Assembly: GCA_016522385.1 (NCBI GenBank)
Contig: JAEKFU010000207.1
Location: 1-5,562, forward strand
DNA from: Pseudomonadota bacterium
GTDB lineage: Bacteria; Pseudomonadota; Alphaproteobacteria; Rhizobiales; Aestuariivirgaceae
Direction of reading: 5' to 3'
DNA length: 5,562 bases
Made by a program: the position numbers and the translations under genes. This document shows positions 1-5,281 of the stretch, one piece after another; position 1 is the first letter of the stretch; every line of letters begins with the position of its first letter. The notes under the pieces were generated by a model. The model was not told the origin of the DNA and did not search any database. It saw nothing but the letters and a program-made list of their open reading frames with translations.

Positions 1-768
1 ACCCAACACCGCCCGGAATCGCTGTATAGGCACCGCCACCGACACGATGATTTCGTTGCTTTGGTTGACCCGGACCACGCTGACCGAGGCGCCGTTCAAG
101 GACGCGGTGACTTCGGGAAACTCCTTGCCGTTTTCCAGACCGTATTCCTTCTGGATCGGATAATCGTTTGAAAACAGCCAATCATTGAGGCCATGCCACC
201 ATTGCGTCAGCACGGATTCGCCGGGCTGGTCGATTGGCGGCAGGTCCACCCGCAGGATATCGCCGCGGCCGTAGAAATATTGGCTGTCGACGACCAGCAA
301 TCCCTCGCGGTCATAAATTCGTGCACGAGTATCAGTTGAGCGAACTAGGCGCCGCAACACTGGACCGGCCTGTTCGGGTCGGATCAGGAATTCAAGATTG
401 CGTAGCGCGTCGAGATCAACCGCTGCATCGTCACCCAGTTGCTGTTCAAGCAACTTGTCCGGATCGATCACGATGCGCCCGGTATCGATCGTTGCTGAAG
501 AGGCCACGGCTGCAGCCATGATTCTACCCTGCGTCATCAGGCTTTCAACGCGCGCATCAATCAGGCTGGCGCGGGATTCGTTGAAGTAGAGGATACCGCC
601 TACGAGAATGACCAGGCCGACCAGATTTATCAGAATGATGCGACTCGTCAGGCGAGCTGGTGCCAGACTACGCAACCACCCGAACATACCGCCCCGTGCG
701 CCGGCGCTCGTCGCCTGTAGCCCGGTTCCCGATGCGGCCGGGGCATCTATGTCAACATTCGCTACCAT
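1..768 (-). CDS. chvG: ChvG-type sensor histidine kinase, N-terminal part (3' end off the window)
   Basis: This gene encodes the inner-membrane sensor kinase that pairs with ChvI (ExoS in Sinorhizobium, BvrS in Brucella) and controls envelope, acid-stress and host-interaction genes. Visible are 256 codons in frame with the left edge. Residues 1-43 are a cytoplasmic N-terminus. Residues 44-62 are a hydrophobic membrane segment (IILINLVGLVILVGGILYF). It is followed by NESRASLIDARVESLMTQG, very typical of ChvG. From about residue 63 the periplasmic stimulus-sensing domain runs to the edge, including an LRRLVRSTDTRARIYDREG stretch at 139-156. The second membrane helix, HAMP, DHp and ATPase domains must lie off the window. 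ATG at 768 is chosen because an in-frame TAA lies shortly upstream (783-781 read on minus) and the N-terminus has the family length. It has no good Shine-Dalgarno of its own. ATG at 687, behind a GGGGCGG stretch, is a weaker alternative that would shorten the tail but keep the membrane segment. The family call is confident. Confidence 0.93.
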   Translation of the reverse strand, partial: MVANVDIDAPAASGTGLQATSAGARGGMFGWLRSLAPARLTSRIILINLVGLVILVGGILYFNESRASLIDARVESLMTQGRIMAAAVASSATIDTGRIVIDPDKLLEQQLGDDAAVDLDALRNLEFLIRPEQAGPVLRRLVRSTDTRARIYDREGLLVVDSQYFYGRGDILRVDLPPIDQPGESVLTQWWHGLNDWLFSNDYPIQKEYGLENGKEFPEVTASLNGASVSVVRVNQSNEIIVSVAVPIQRFRAVLG

Positions 769-791
769 CAAGGTGTAACGTTAGCACGCAT
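768..791 (-). other. Possible seven-codon leader ORF coupled to chvG
   Basis: On the minus strand, ATG at 791-789 opens a frame encoding MRANVTP and ends at TGA 770-768. The A of that stop is the first base of the chvG ATG (TGATG arrangement), the usual geometry for translational coupling. An AGGTGA at 800-795 precedes it closely, whereas chvG itself has no purine-rich site at the normal distance. The peptide is too short for homology support, so it may be chance; its role, if any, would be in cis by delivering ribosomes to chvG. Confidence 0.3.
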
Positions 792-978
792 CAATCACCT
801 GCTCAGCAAACAAATTTGCTGCAGGTTACCAGATAAACGTCCAGATGCGGTGTCTAGATGAGGATGAATCTTGATTAAGTCAAACAAAATCCATGAAACC
901 GACTTCGTTCAATTCGAGCGGGATGCGTGCGCAACACTACGCACACGAATGCTCATCCCGCCCTCGGCCCTGTATTGA
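769..978. other. chvI-chvG intergenic spacer, non-coding and structured
   Basis: These 210 bases separate the chvI stop from the chvG start and contain no convincing protein gene other than the seven-codon leader frame. They hold the hairpin at 797-826, an imperfect dyad TTGATTAAGTCAA at 871-883, and a GC-rich inverted repeat: 918-925 (GCGGGATG) with 954-961 (CATCCCGC), enclosing 927-931 (GTGCG) with 940-944 (CGCAC). A 10-base inverted repeat, 866-875 (GAATCTTGAT) and 978-987 (ATCAAGATTC), brackets that stem and reaches into the last chvI codons. No U-tract follows the GC-rich stem in the minus direction, so read-through from chvI to chvG is plausible. A TTGACT at 883-878 (minus) resembles a -35 box but has no good -10 partner. 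Confidence 0.5.
797..826 (-). promoter_or_regulatory. Hairpin overlapping the ribosome-binding site upstream of chvG
   Basis: Plus-strand bases 804-810 (CAGCAAA) and 815-821 (TTTGCTG) are perfect complements around a four-base loop. Outside them 797-801 (ACCTG) pairs with 822-826 (CAGGT), leaving a two-base bulge at 802-803, for 12 pairs in all. In chvG mRNA the 3' arm contains AGGU of the only Shine-Dalgarno-like site before the leader frame and chvG, so the fold would hide it. No U-tract follows on either strand, so it is not a simple terminator. The same dyad could instead be an operator. Confidence 0.4.
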
Positions 979-1689
979 TCAAGATTCCTTGAAACGATAC
1001 CCGACGCCGTAGAGTGTTTCGATGGCATCGAAGCTATTGTCGACAACCTTGAATTTTTTGCGCAACCGTTTGATGTGGCTGTCTATCGTGCGGTCATCGA
1101 CATAGACCTGATCGTCATAAGCTGCATCCATCAGCGAATCGCGGCTTTTGACGATGCCAGGGCGCTGCGCCAGTGCCTGCAGAATGAGGAACTCAGTCAC
1201 TGTCAGCGTCACCGGGCGGCCATCCCAGGTGCACGAATGGCGATCCGGATCCATGACCAGCTGTCCGCGTTCAATAGCCCGGGAGGCTTCGGTCTGTATC
1301 GCTGCAGCATCACGAGGTTGCGCCCGGCGCAGCACTGCTTTGACCCTTTCCACAAGTAGACGTTGTGAGAAAGGCTTTCGAATAAAATCGTCGGCACCCA
1401 TCTTGAGTCCGAAGAGTTCATCGATCTCATCGTCTTTGGAGGTCAGGAACACGACCGGCAGGTCACTGCGTTGGCGCAGTCGACGTAACAATTCCATACC
1501 ATCCATGCGCGGCATCTTGATATCGAAGATTGCCATGTCTGGTGGGTTGTCTTCCAGCCCCTGAAGCGCTGCCACACCATCGGTGTAGGTCTGTGTCTGG
1601 TAGCCTTCGGCCTCGAGTGCCATGCTTACTGAGGTAAGAATATGGCGGTCGTCATCAACTAAAGCGATCTTCGGCATTCTTTTACCCAT
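979..1689 (-). CDS. chvI: ChvI-type two-component response regulator (OmpR family)
   Basis: This cytoplasmic transcription factor is phosphorylated by ChvG and binds DNA through a winged helix. The 236-residue product is complete. The receiver domain spans about residues 6-122, with the acidic cluster VDDD at 11-14, phospho-acceptor Asp56 in IFDIKMPRMDG, Thr83 and Lys105 (RKPFS). The OmpR/PhoB-type DNA-binding domain covers about 138-235, with the recognition region VDDRTIDSHIKRLRKKF and the wing ending in LYGVGYRFKES. The start IALVDDDRHILTSVSMALEAEGY is characteristic of ChvI. ATG at 1689 has AAAGGA at 1706-1701, a rather long 11 bases away. ATG at 1677, giving MPKIALVDDD and 232 residues, fits the family N-terminus equally well. 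It lies upstream of chvG in the same direction and diverges from pckA. All key residues are present, and nothing suggests decay. Confidence 0.96.
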   Translation of the reverse strand: MGKRMPKIALVDDDRHILTSVSMALEAEGYQTQTYTDGVAALQGLEDNPPDMAIFDIKMPRMDGMELLRRLRQRSDLPVVFLTSKDDEIDELFGLKMGADDFIRKPFSQRLLVERVKAVLRRAQPRDAAAIQTEASRAIERGQLVMDPDRHSCTWDGRPVTLTVTEFLILQALAQRPGIVKSRDSLMDAAYDDQVYVDDRTIDSHIKRLRKKFKVVDNSFDAIETLYGVGYRFKES

Positions 1690-1993
1690 AGCTAGTGCAA
1701 TCCTTTAGCGCTCTACGCGTCGAACTGGTGTAAATTGTGGCAGTGCCATGAGCAATTTTCGGGCTTAATCTCCACGAGTCGCCCGCACTGTCGCCGAATC
1801 TGGCCAGTATATGGTAGTTCGCCACCCGGATAGCAAGGTATTTTGTGCGCTCATCATGATTCAGCAAAGCGCAATGAAAGTTGGCTGGTCGAAGGGTCAA
1901 AGTTTCATAGAATTGCGAAAAGCCGCCATTGACTGGCTTGCAGTTGGCTATTGGTTTCCGTGCTTTACCGCGCTAATAGAAAACCGGGCGAGG

Positions 1994-2029
1994 GGTCAAT
2001 TTGCCGTTTCGGCACTTAACCGATTGACC
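1994..2029. repeat. Inverted repeat upstream of pckA
   Basis: GGTCAAT at 1994-2000 and ATTGACC at 2023-2029 are perfect 7-base complements separated by 22 bases, with GCCG (2003-2006) and CGGC (2010-2013) paired inside. It begins 130 bases before the pckA start. It could be a pair of operator half-sites or a leader stem; which regulator would bind is not visible. Confidence 0.35.
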
Positions 2030-2110
2030 GGTCTCCAGATACATTGGACGCAGCGTGGCGTTCATAAGAGCTATTTCAGCACTGTCGGTTGTCCTGCAGT
2101 GTGCCTGGAT

Positions 2111-2115
2111 AGGGA
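2111..2115 (+). promoter_or_regulatory. pckA ribosome-binding site that decides the GTG start
   Basis: AGGGA lies eight bases before GTG at 2124, an ideal spacing. The upstream in-frame GTG at 2055 lacks a comparable site and would add a 23-residue hydrophobic extension that this cytosolic enzyme family does not have. Confidence 0.75.
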
Positions 2116-2123
2116 ATGACAAA

Positions 2124-3722
2124 GTGAAGCAATCGGACAGCGCCGGCCGGAATCACGCGATATCTGGTTCGGGATTGGCGAGCCTTGCAAAAGTCCATCA
2201 AAATCTCAATGAGGCCGAGCTGTATCAGCTAATCATCCAACGCGGTGAGGGGGCCGCGTTGAGTACCGGTCCGATTGCCGTAACGACCGGCAAGCACACA
2301 GGACGTTCTGCCAAGGACAAGTTCATCGTCCGCGATTCGCTAACCGACAAGACGGTCTGGTGGGACCACAACGCATCAATGCTGCCGACCCAGTTCGATC
2401 AACTACATCAAGACATGGTGCGGCATGCCGAGGGCATGACGCTATTTGTGCAGGATCTGTATGGTGGAGCTGATCCCGATCATCGCATCAAGGTCCGAGT
2501 GATCACCGAGTTCGCCTGGCACGCTTTATTTATCCGCTATTTGCTGCGTCGACCTGAGACGTCCGAACTGGATGGGTTTGTTGCTGATTTCACGATCATC
2601 GATCTTCCCAGTTTCAAGGCCGATCCGGCCAGCCACGGTACCCGTAGCGAGACCGTCATTGCCGCTAATCTCAGCAAAGGGCTGGTCCTCATCGGCGACA
2701 CCGAATATGCCGGCGAGATGAAGAAGTCGGTCTTCGGCATCCTCAATTATTTACTCCCCGAGCGCGGCGTGATGCCTATGCACTGTTCTGCGAATGTCGG
2801 ACCGGACGGGCAGTCCGCCCTGTTTTTCGGATTGTCTGGCACCGGAAAGACCACATTGTCGTCCGATTCTGCACGCCAGCTTGTTGGTGATGATGAGCAC
2901 GGTTGGTCTGAGGCCGGCATCTTCAATTTCGAAGGCGGCTGCTATGCCAAGACGATCAATTTGTCGCCCGAAGCCGAACCTGAAATCTATGCCACGACGC
3001 AACGCTGGGGGTCTCTGCTCGAAAACGTGATGATTGATCCCAAGACGGGCTGTCCGAATTTTGACGATGGCAGTCTGACCGAGAATGGCCGGGTCGCTTA
3101 TCCGATGCACTACATCGCAAACGCCTCTGAAACCGGCATGGCGGGGCCGCCCAAGAACGTCATCATGCTGACGGCAGACGCATTCGGTGTGCTGCCACCA
3201 ATCGCACGATTGACGCCGGCCCAGGCCATGTATCATTTCCTTTCGGGCTACACGGCAAAGGTCGCCGGAACCGAAACTGGCGTCGACGGTGCCCAGGCGA
3301 CCTTCTCGACCTGCTTTGGCGCACCGTTCATGCCGCGTCATCCCAGCGTTTACGGCAATCTCCTGAGAAATCTGATCACCAAGAACGATGCGCGGTGCTG
3401 GCTTGTGAATACCGGCTGGACCGGCGGCCCCTATGGCGAAGGACACCGCATGCCGATCCACGCCACGCGCACGCTCCTGGCTGGTGCGCTGGACGGCAGC
3501 CTGAATGATTCTCCAATGCGCAAAGACCCGTATTTCGGCTTTGAAATCCCTACCAAAATTCCGGGCATCGATGAAAGTATCTTGCGGCCGCGCGATACCT
3601 GGGCAGACACTGCTGCGTACGATCGCCAAGCCGTCAAGCTGGTCGAGATGTTCGTTGAGAATTTCGCCAAATTCGAAGCCCACGTCGAACCGGATGTGAT
3701 ATCCGCCGCACCGGCCGCTTAG
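2124..3722 (+). CDS. pckA: Phosphoenolpyruvate carboxykinase (ATP)
   Basis: This cytosolic enzyme converts oxaloacetate and ATP to phosphoenolpyruvate, CO2 and ADP (EC 4.1.1.49), the entry step of gluconeogenesis from TCA-cycle intermediates. From GTG at 2124 the product is 532 residues, the normal family size. Signatures in order are HTGRSAKDKFIVRD, with oxaloacetate-binding Arg61 (Arg65 in E. coli); GEMKKS, with metal ligand Lys201; MHCSANVG, with metal ligand His220; the P-loop GLSGTGKTT at 236-244, with Lys242; GDDEHGW at 255-261, with metal ligand Asp257; FNFEGGCYAKTINL; ENGRVAYP, with Arg323; and NTGWTGGPYGEGHRM near 429-443. The P-loop and the constant offset from E. coli numbering identify the ATP-type enzyme rather than the GTP-type. 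The gene is intact, divergent from chvI and convergent with the small gene to its right. In-frame GTG at 2055 would extend it to 555 residues but is unlikely. Confidence 0.98.
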   Translation: MKQSDSAGRNHAISGSGLASLAKVHQNLNEAELYQLIIQRGEGAALSTGPIAVTTGKHTGRSAKDKFIVRDSLTDKTVWWDHNASMLPTQFDQLHQDMVRHAEGMTLFVQDLYGGADPDHRIKVRVITEFAWHALFIRYLLRRPETSELDGFVADFTIIDLPSFKADPASHGTRSETVIAANLSKGLVLIGDTEYAGEMKKSVFGILNYLLPERGVMPMHCSANVGPDGQSALFFGLSGTGKTTLSSDSARQLVGDDEHGWSEAGIFNFEGGCYAKTINLSPEAEPEIYATTQRWGSLLENVMIDPKTGCPNFDDGSLTENGRVAYPMHYIANASETGMAGPPKNVIMLTADAFGVLPPIARLTPAQAMYHFLSGYTAKVAGTETGVDGAQATFSTCFGAPFMPRHPSVYGNLLRNLITKNDARCWLVNTGWTGGPYGEGHRMPIHATRTLLAGALDGSLNDSPMRKDPYFGFEIPTKIPGIDESILRPRDTWADTAAYDRQAVKLVEMFVENFAKFEAHVEPDVISAAPAA

Positions 3723-3785
3723 GGATTTGTTCGGTATAGACGGCACCGGCCCCCGCCCGCGGCCAACCACCTACGATGGCATCCT

Positions 3786-3804
3786 CGCGACTGATTGGGT
3801 CGCG
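3786..3804 (+). terminator. Hairpin after pckA, weak terminator candidate
   Basis: CGCGAC (3786-3791) and GTCGCG (3799-3804) form a perfect six-pair stem with a seven-base loop, 64 bases past the pckA stop. No T-tract follows on either strand, so it lacks a hallmark of intrinsic termination. It may protect the mRNA end or be incidental in this GC-rich stretch. Confidence 0.25.
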
Positions 3805-3835
3805 CGTGCGGGCCTGTGCTGATTCAAATGAAAAT

Positions 3836-4111
3836 TTACTGAGTTGTACGCCCCACGGTGAACTCACCGTGGCGTATACGTTCCGGTAACCGCTCGGCCA
3901 TATTCGCCACCGGTTCTTCGCCATAGGCGGAGATCATGTCGGACAATGCTGCAAAGATTGCCGCTGTGGCGATACAATCGGGCTCTATGCCGTCGTAGAC
4001 GGCTTCTTCCCACGCATCGAGAATGTACCGCAGCGCGGCATGCTTCCGTTCCTGATCGGATGCCATCTTGAGCAGGTCGTCCGTCAGTTTGTTGACTGGT
4101 GTGTAGGCCAC
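3836..4111 (-). CDS. Small protein of unknown function (91 aa)
   Basis: I cannot assign a function. The frame opens at GTG 4111, chosen because AGGGGA (4124-4119) sits seven bases upstream. A TTG at 4174 would add 21 residues rich in Arg and Gly without a better site, and ATG at 4066 would remove 15. The 91-residue product is hydrophilic, apparently mostly helical and without a signal peptide. Residues 23-63 (KHAALRYILDAWEEAVYDG, then EPDCIATAAIFAALSDMI) look like two or three amphipathic helices. The tail AERLPERIRHGEFT is charged. It has one cysteine (Cys46) and no recognisable catalytic motif or DNA-binding fold. The protein-like composition and good ribosome-binding site support a real gene. 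It resembles the small uncharacterised proteins common in alphaproteobacteria, but that is an impression, not a search. It converges on pckA and lies 141 bases after the DUF3179 gene. Confidence 0.75.
   Translation of the reverse strand: MAYTPVNKLTDDLLKMASDQERKHAALRYILDAWEEAVYDGIEPDCIATAAIFAALSDMISAYGEEPVANMAERLPERIRHGEFTVGRTTQ
3853..3872. repeat. Strong hairpin in the last codons of the 91-aa gene
   Basis: CCACGGTG (3853-3860) and CACCGTGG (3865-3872) are perfect 8-base complements around a four-base loop. It lies inside the coding end (His-Gly-Glu-Phe-Thr-Val region) and 130 bases past the pckA stop. No T-tract follows immediately on either strand; on the minus strand the nearest is TTTTC at 3835-3831, about 17 bases on. 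It may slow convergent transcription from both sides, or be fortuitous. Confidence 0.3.
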
Positions 4112-4118
4112 CTTCAAA

Positions 4119-4124
4119 TCCCCT
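4119..4124 (-). promoter_or_regulatory. Ribosome-binding site of the 91-aa gene
   Basis: AGGGGA on the minus strand is seven bases before GTG at 4111. It favours that start over TTG 4174 and ATG 4066, neither of which has an equally good site. Confidence 0.65.
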
Positions 4125-4252
4125 ATGGAATTCGGGCGTTCTCGCAACTTTCCCAACCGCCGCCCGTCTTTCAATCAGACCCTATCAACTGGCCATGTGG
4201 ACCGCGAGTCGAGTCCTAAAAAAGGGTTAATGCTGGGCCTGCAAATCGATGT

Positions 4253-5245
4253 TTACGGCTTGATAATCTCGGCATCCGGGTGGAAAGCCTTGACCACAAA
4301 GGCGAAAGTGACATCGTAAGGTATATCTTCCATGCCGCTGCCCGTGTTGCGTTGGACCGTGACATTACCAACGTCGCGACCTTCAGCAATCGCACGCGTA
4401 TCAAGTGCTGAAGCCTGGCCCGCCTGCCATTTGAACACTAGGTCACCGTTGACGATTTGGCCTTTTTGCATCAGCAGTTGCAGGGCGTAAACGACCGGTT
4501 TGTCGGCCCGTCTGACCACGACGACGCGAGCCATCGGGCTGATCCCCTCAGGCAGGTCCCCGCGATACAGGAACGGAGCCCGGCTGGTGTCATAGCCAGC
4601 ATAGGGATTTCTGCCATAGGATCGCATCCCTGGATTATTGGGCACCAAAACCTTGCCCTGCGGATATCTCTGTCTGAACAACGCGAATGATTCCAACCGC
4701 GCGGGAACAAGCTCAAGTTTCGTGCCCAGCATTTCACCAACTATCGCCTCCCCGGTGAACTGCTGCCACCAGCTTTGCGACTGCCGATCATACATGACCA
4801 GATCAGAATTACGCAAAAGACCGGTGGTGCCGAAATCCAAGAGCTTACCATTCACCTCGCGCGCAAACGCGATTGCCGCGTTACACAAAGGACAATAAGT
4901 CACCGTCACCGGCTTGCCGCCGACCGTGTCATTGACGATTTCATGCCAGGTCAGCACCTGCAGCGGGTAGGCACGGGCATCGCCGTTGATCTGGAGACTG
5001 ACAACCGGTTCGCGATCGGCAAGGTCCTCGATTTCGCTGATCGGCTTGAACACCGGCTTGTCGATCGACGGTATTCCGTCCTTTGGCGGTCCGCCGGAAA
5101 GAATCTCATCTAGGGAGATCGAAATTTTTGAGAAGTCGGTGTCTTCCCATCCGGACCGCTTGAAGCGGTCGATGCGACTGTCAGCCATCGCAACAATGGA
5201 AAACAGCGCGATCACTGCACCGGCAACGATGATAAAGTATCTCAT
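4253..5245 (-). CDS. DUF3179 domain-containing exported protein
   Basis: The product belongs to the DUF3179 family, for which I know no established biochemical function. From ATG at 5245 it is 330 residues, a usual family length. Residues 1-21 look like a signal peptide: basic MR, then a hydrophobic stretch (YFIIVAGAVIALFSIV) ending in Ala-Met-Ala before Asp22. The mature protein is therefore probably periplasmic or membrane-anchored. Family hallmarks follow: INGDARAYPLQVLTWHEIVND (about 86-106), VTYCPLCNAA with a Cys-x-x-Cys pair at 118 and 121, FGTTGLLRNSDLVMYDRQ, and WWQQFTGEAIVGE (159-171). A conserved-looking end, FAFVVKAFHPDAE, closes it. An alternative TTG at 5281, touching the NUDIX stop, would add 12 residues (KPLRTRQYRD) but has no ribosome-binding site; neither does ATG 5245, so the start is uncertain. 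The 36-base gap to the NUDIX gene suggests a shared transcript. The CxxC pair could bind metal or be redox-active, which is inference. Confidence 0.92.
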   Translation of the reverse strand: MRYFIIVAGAVIALFSIVAMADSRIDRFKRSGWEDTDFSKISISLDEILSGGPPKDGIPSIDKPVFKPISEIEDLADREPVVSLQINGDARAYPLQVLTWHEIVNDTVGGKPVTVTYCPLCNAAIAFAREVNGKLLDFGTTGLLRNSDLVMYDRQSQSWWQQFTGEAIVGEMLGTKLELVPARLESFALFRQRYPQGKVLVPNNPGMRSYGRNPYAGYDTSRAPFLYRGDLPEGISPMARVVVVRRADKPVVYALQLLMQKGQIVNGDLVFKWQAGQASALDTRAIAEGRDVGNVTVQRNTGSGMEDIPYDVTFAFVVKAFHPDAEIIKP

Positions 5246-5281
5246 GTCGCGATATTGCCGCGTTCTCAACGGTTTAGCCAA

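Larger units (their letters stand above)
1690..2123. promoter_or_regulatory. Divergent regulatory region between chvI and pckA
   Basis: This 434-base gap contains no ORF I trust and must carry the promoters of chvI (leftward) and pckA (rightward). TTGAC or its complement GTCAA occurs four times: 1896-1900, 1929-1933, 1995-1999 and 2024-2028. An inverted repeat GGTCAAT (1994-2000) / ATTGACC (2023-2029) encloses a small GCCG-TTT-CGGC hairpin (2003-2013). An imperfect dyad pairs CGCAATGAAA (1870-1879) with TTTCA (1903-1907) and TTGCG (1913-1917). TGGCA-G-TGCCA at 1738-1748 is a short perfect palindrome nearer chvI. Weak promoter matches are TTAACC (2016-2021) with TACATT (2040-2045) for pckA, and minus-strand TTGACC (1999-1994) with TATTAG (1978-1973) for chvI. 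None is strong enough to fix a transcription start. Confidence 0.6.

Noticed and set aside
234..589. Plus-strand frames of 95 and 63 codons near the left edge
   Set aside because: They lie antisense to the well-supported chvG sensor domain and have low-complexity, Arg/Ser-rich translations.
1075..1564. Plus-strand frames of 94 and 138 codons opposite chvI
   Set aside because: They mirror a clearly functional response-regulator gene and show no protein family features.
1730..1760. Sigma-54-like TGGCAC element upstream of chvI on the minus strand
   Set aside because: The -24-like part is present, but the required TTGC-type -12 element is missing at the right spacing; the match comes from the palindrome TGGCA-G-TGCCA.
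1682..1900. 72-codon minus-strand frame ending at the chvI start
   Set aside because: No family resemblance or ribosome-binding site; it overlaps the expected chvI promoter and leader.
1811..2119. 102-codon plus-strand frame in the chvI-pckA gap
   Set aside because: No convincing ribosome-binding site, no recognisable domain and unusual composition; it occupies the region expected to hold both promoters.
2055..2123. N-terminal extension of pckA from GTG 2055
   Set aside because: The hydrophobic stretch resembles a signal sequence, but the enzyme is cytosolic, the extra length exceeds the family norm, and the GTG at 2124 has the strong ribosome-binding site.
2751..3770. 339-codon minus-strand open frame antisense to pckA
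   Set aside because: It lies almost wholly opposite a highly conserved enzyme gene, its translation shows no domain, and it is rich in Arg, Gly and His as expected from antisense codon bias.
4218..4252. Possible intrinsic terminator after the DUF3179 gene (six T's on the minus strand at 4223-4218)
   Set aside because: The bases before the T-run can form only a three-pair stem, too weak to call a terminator.
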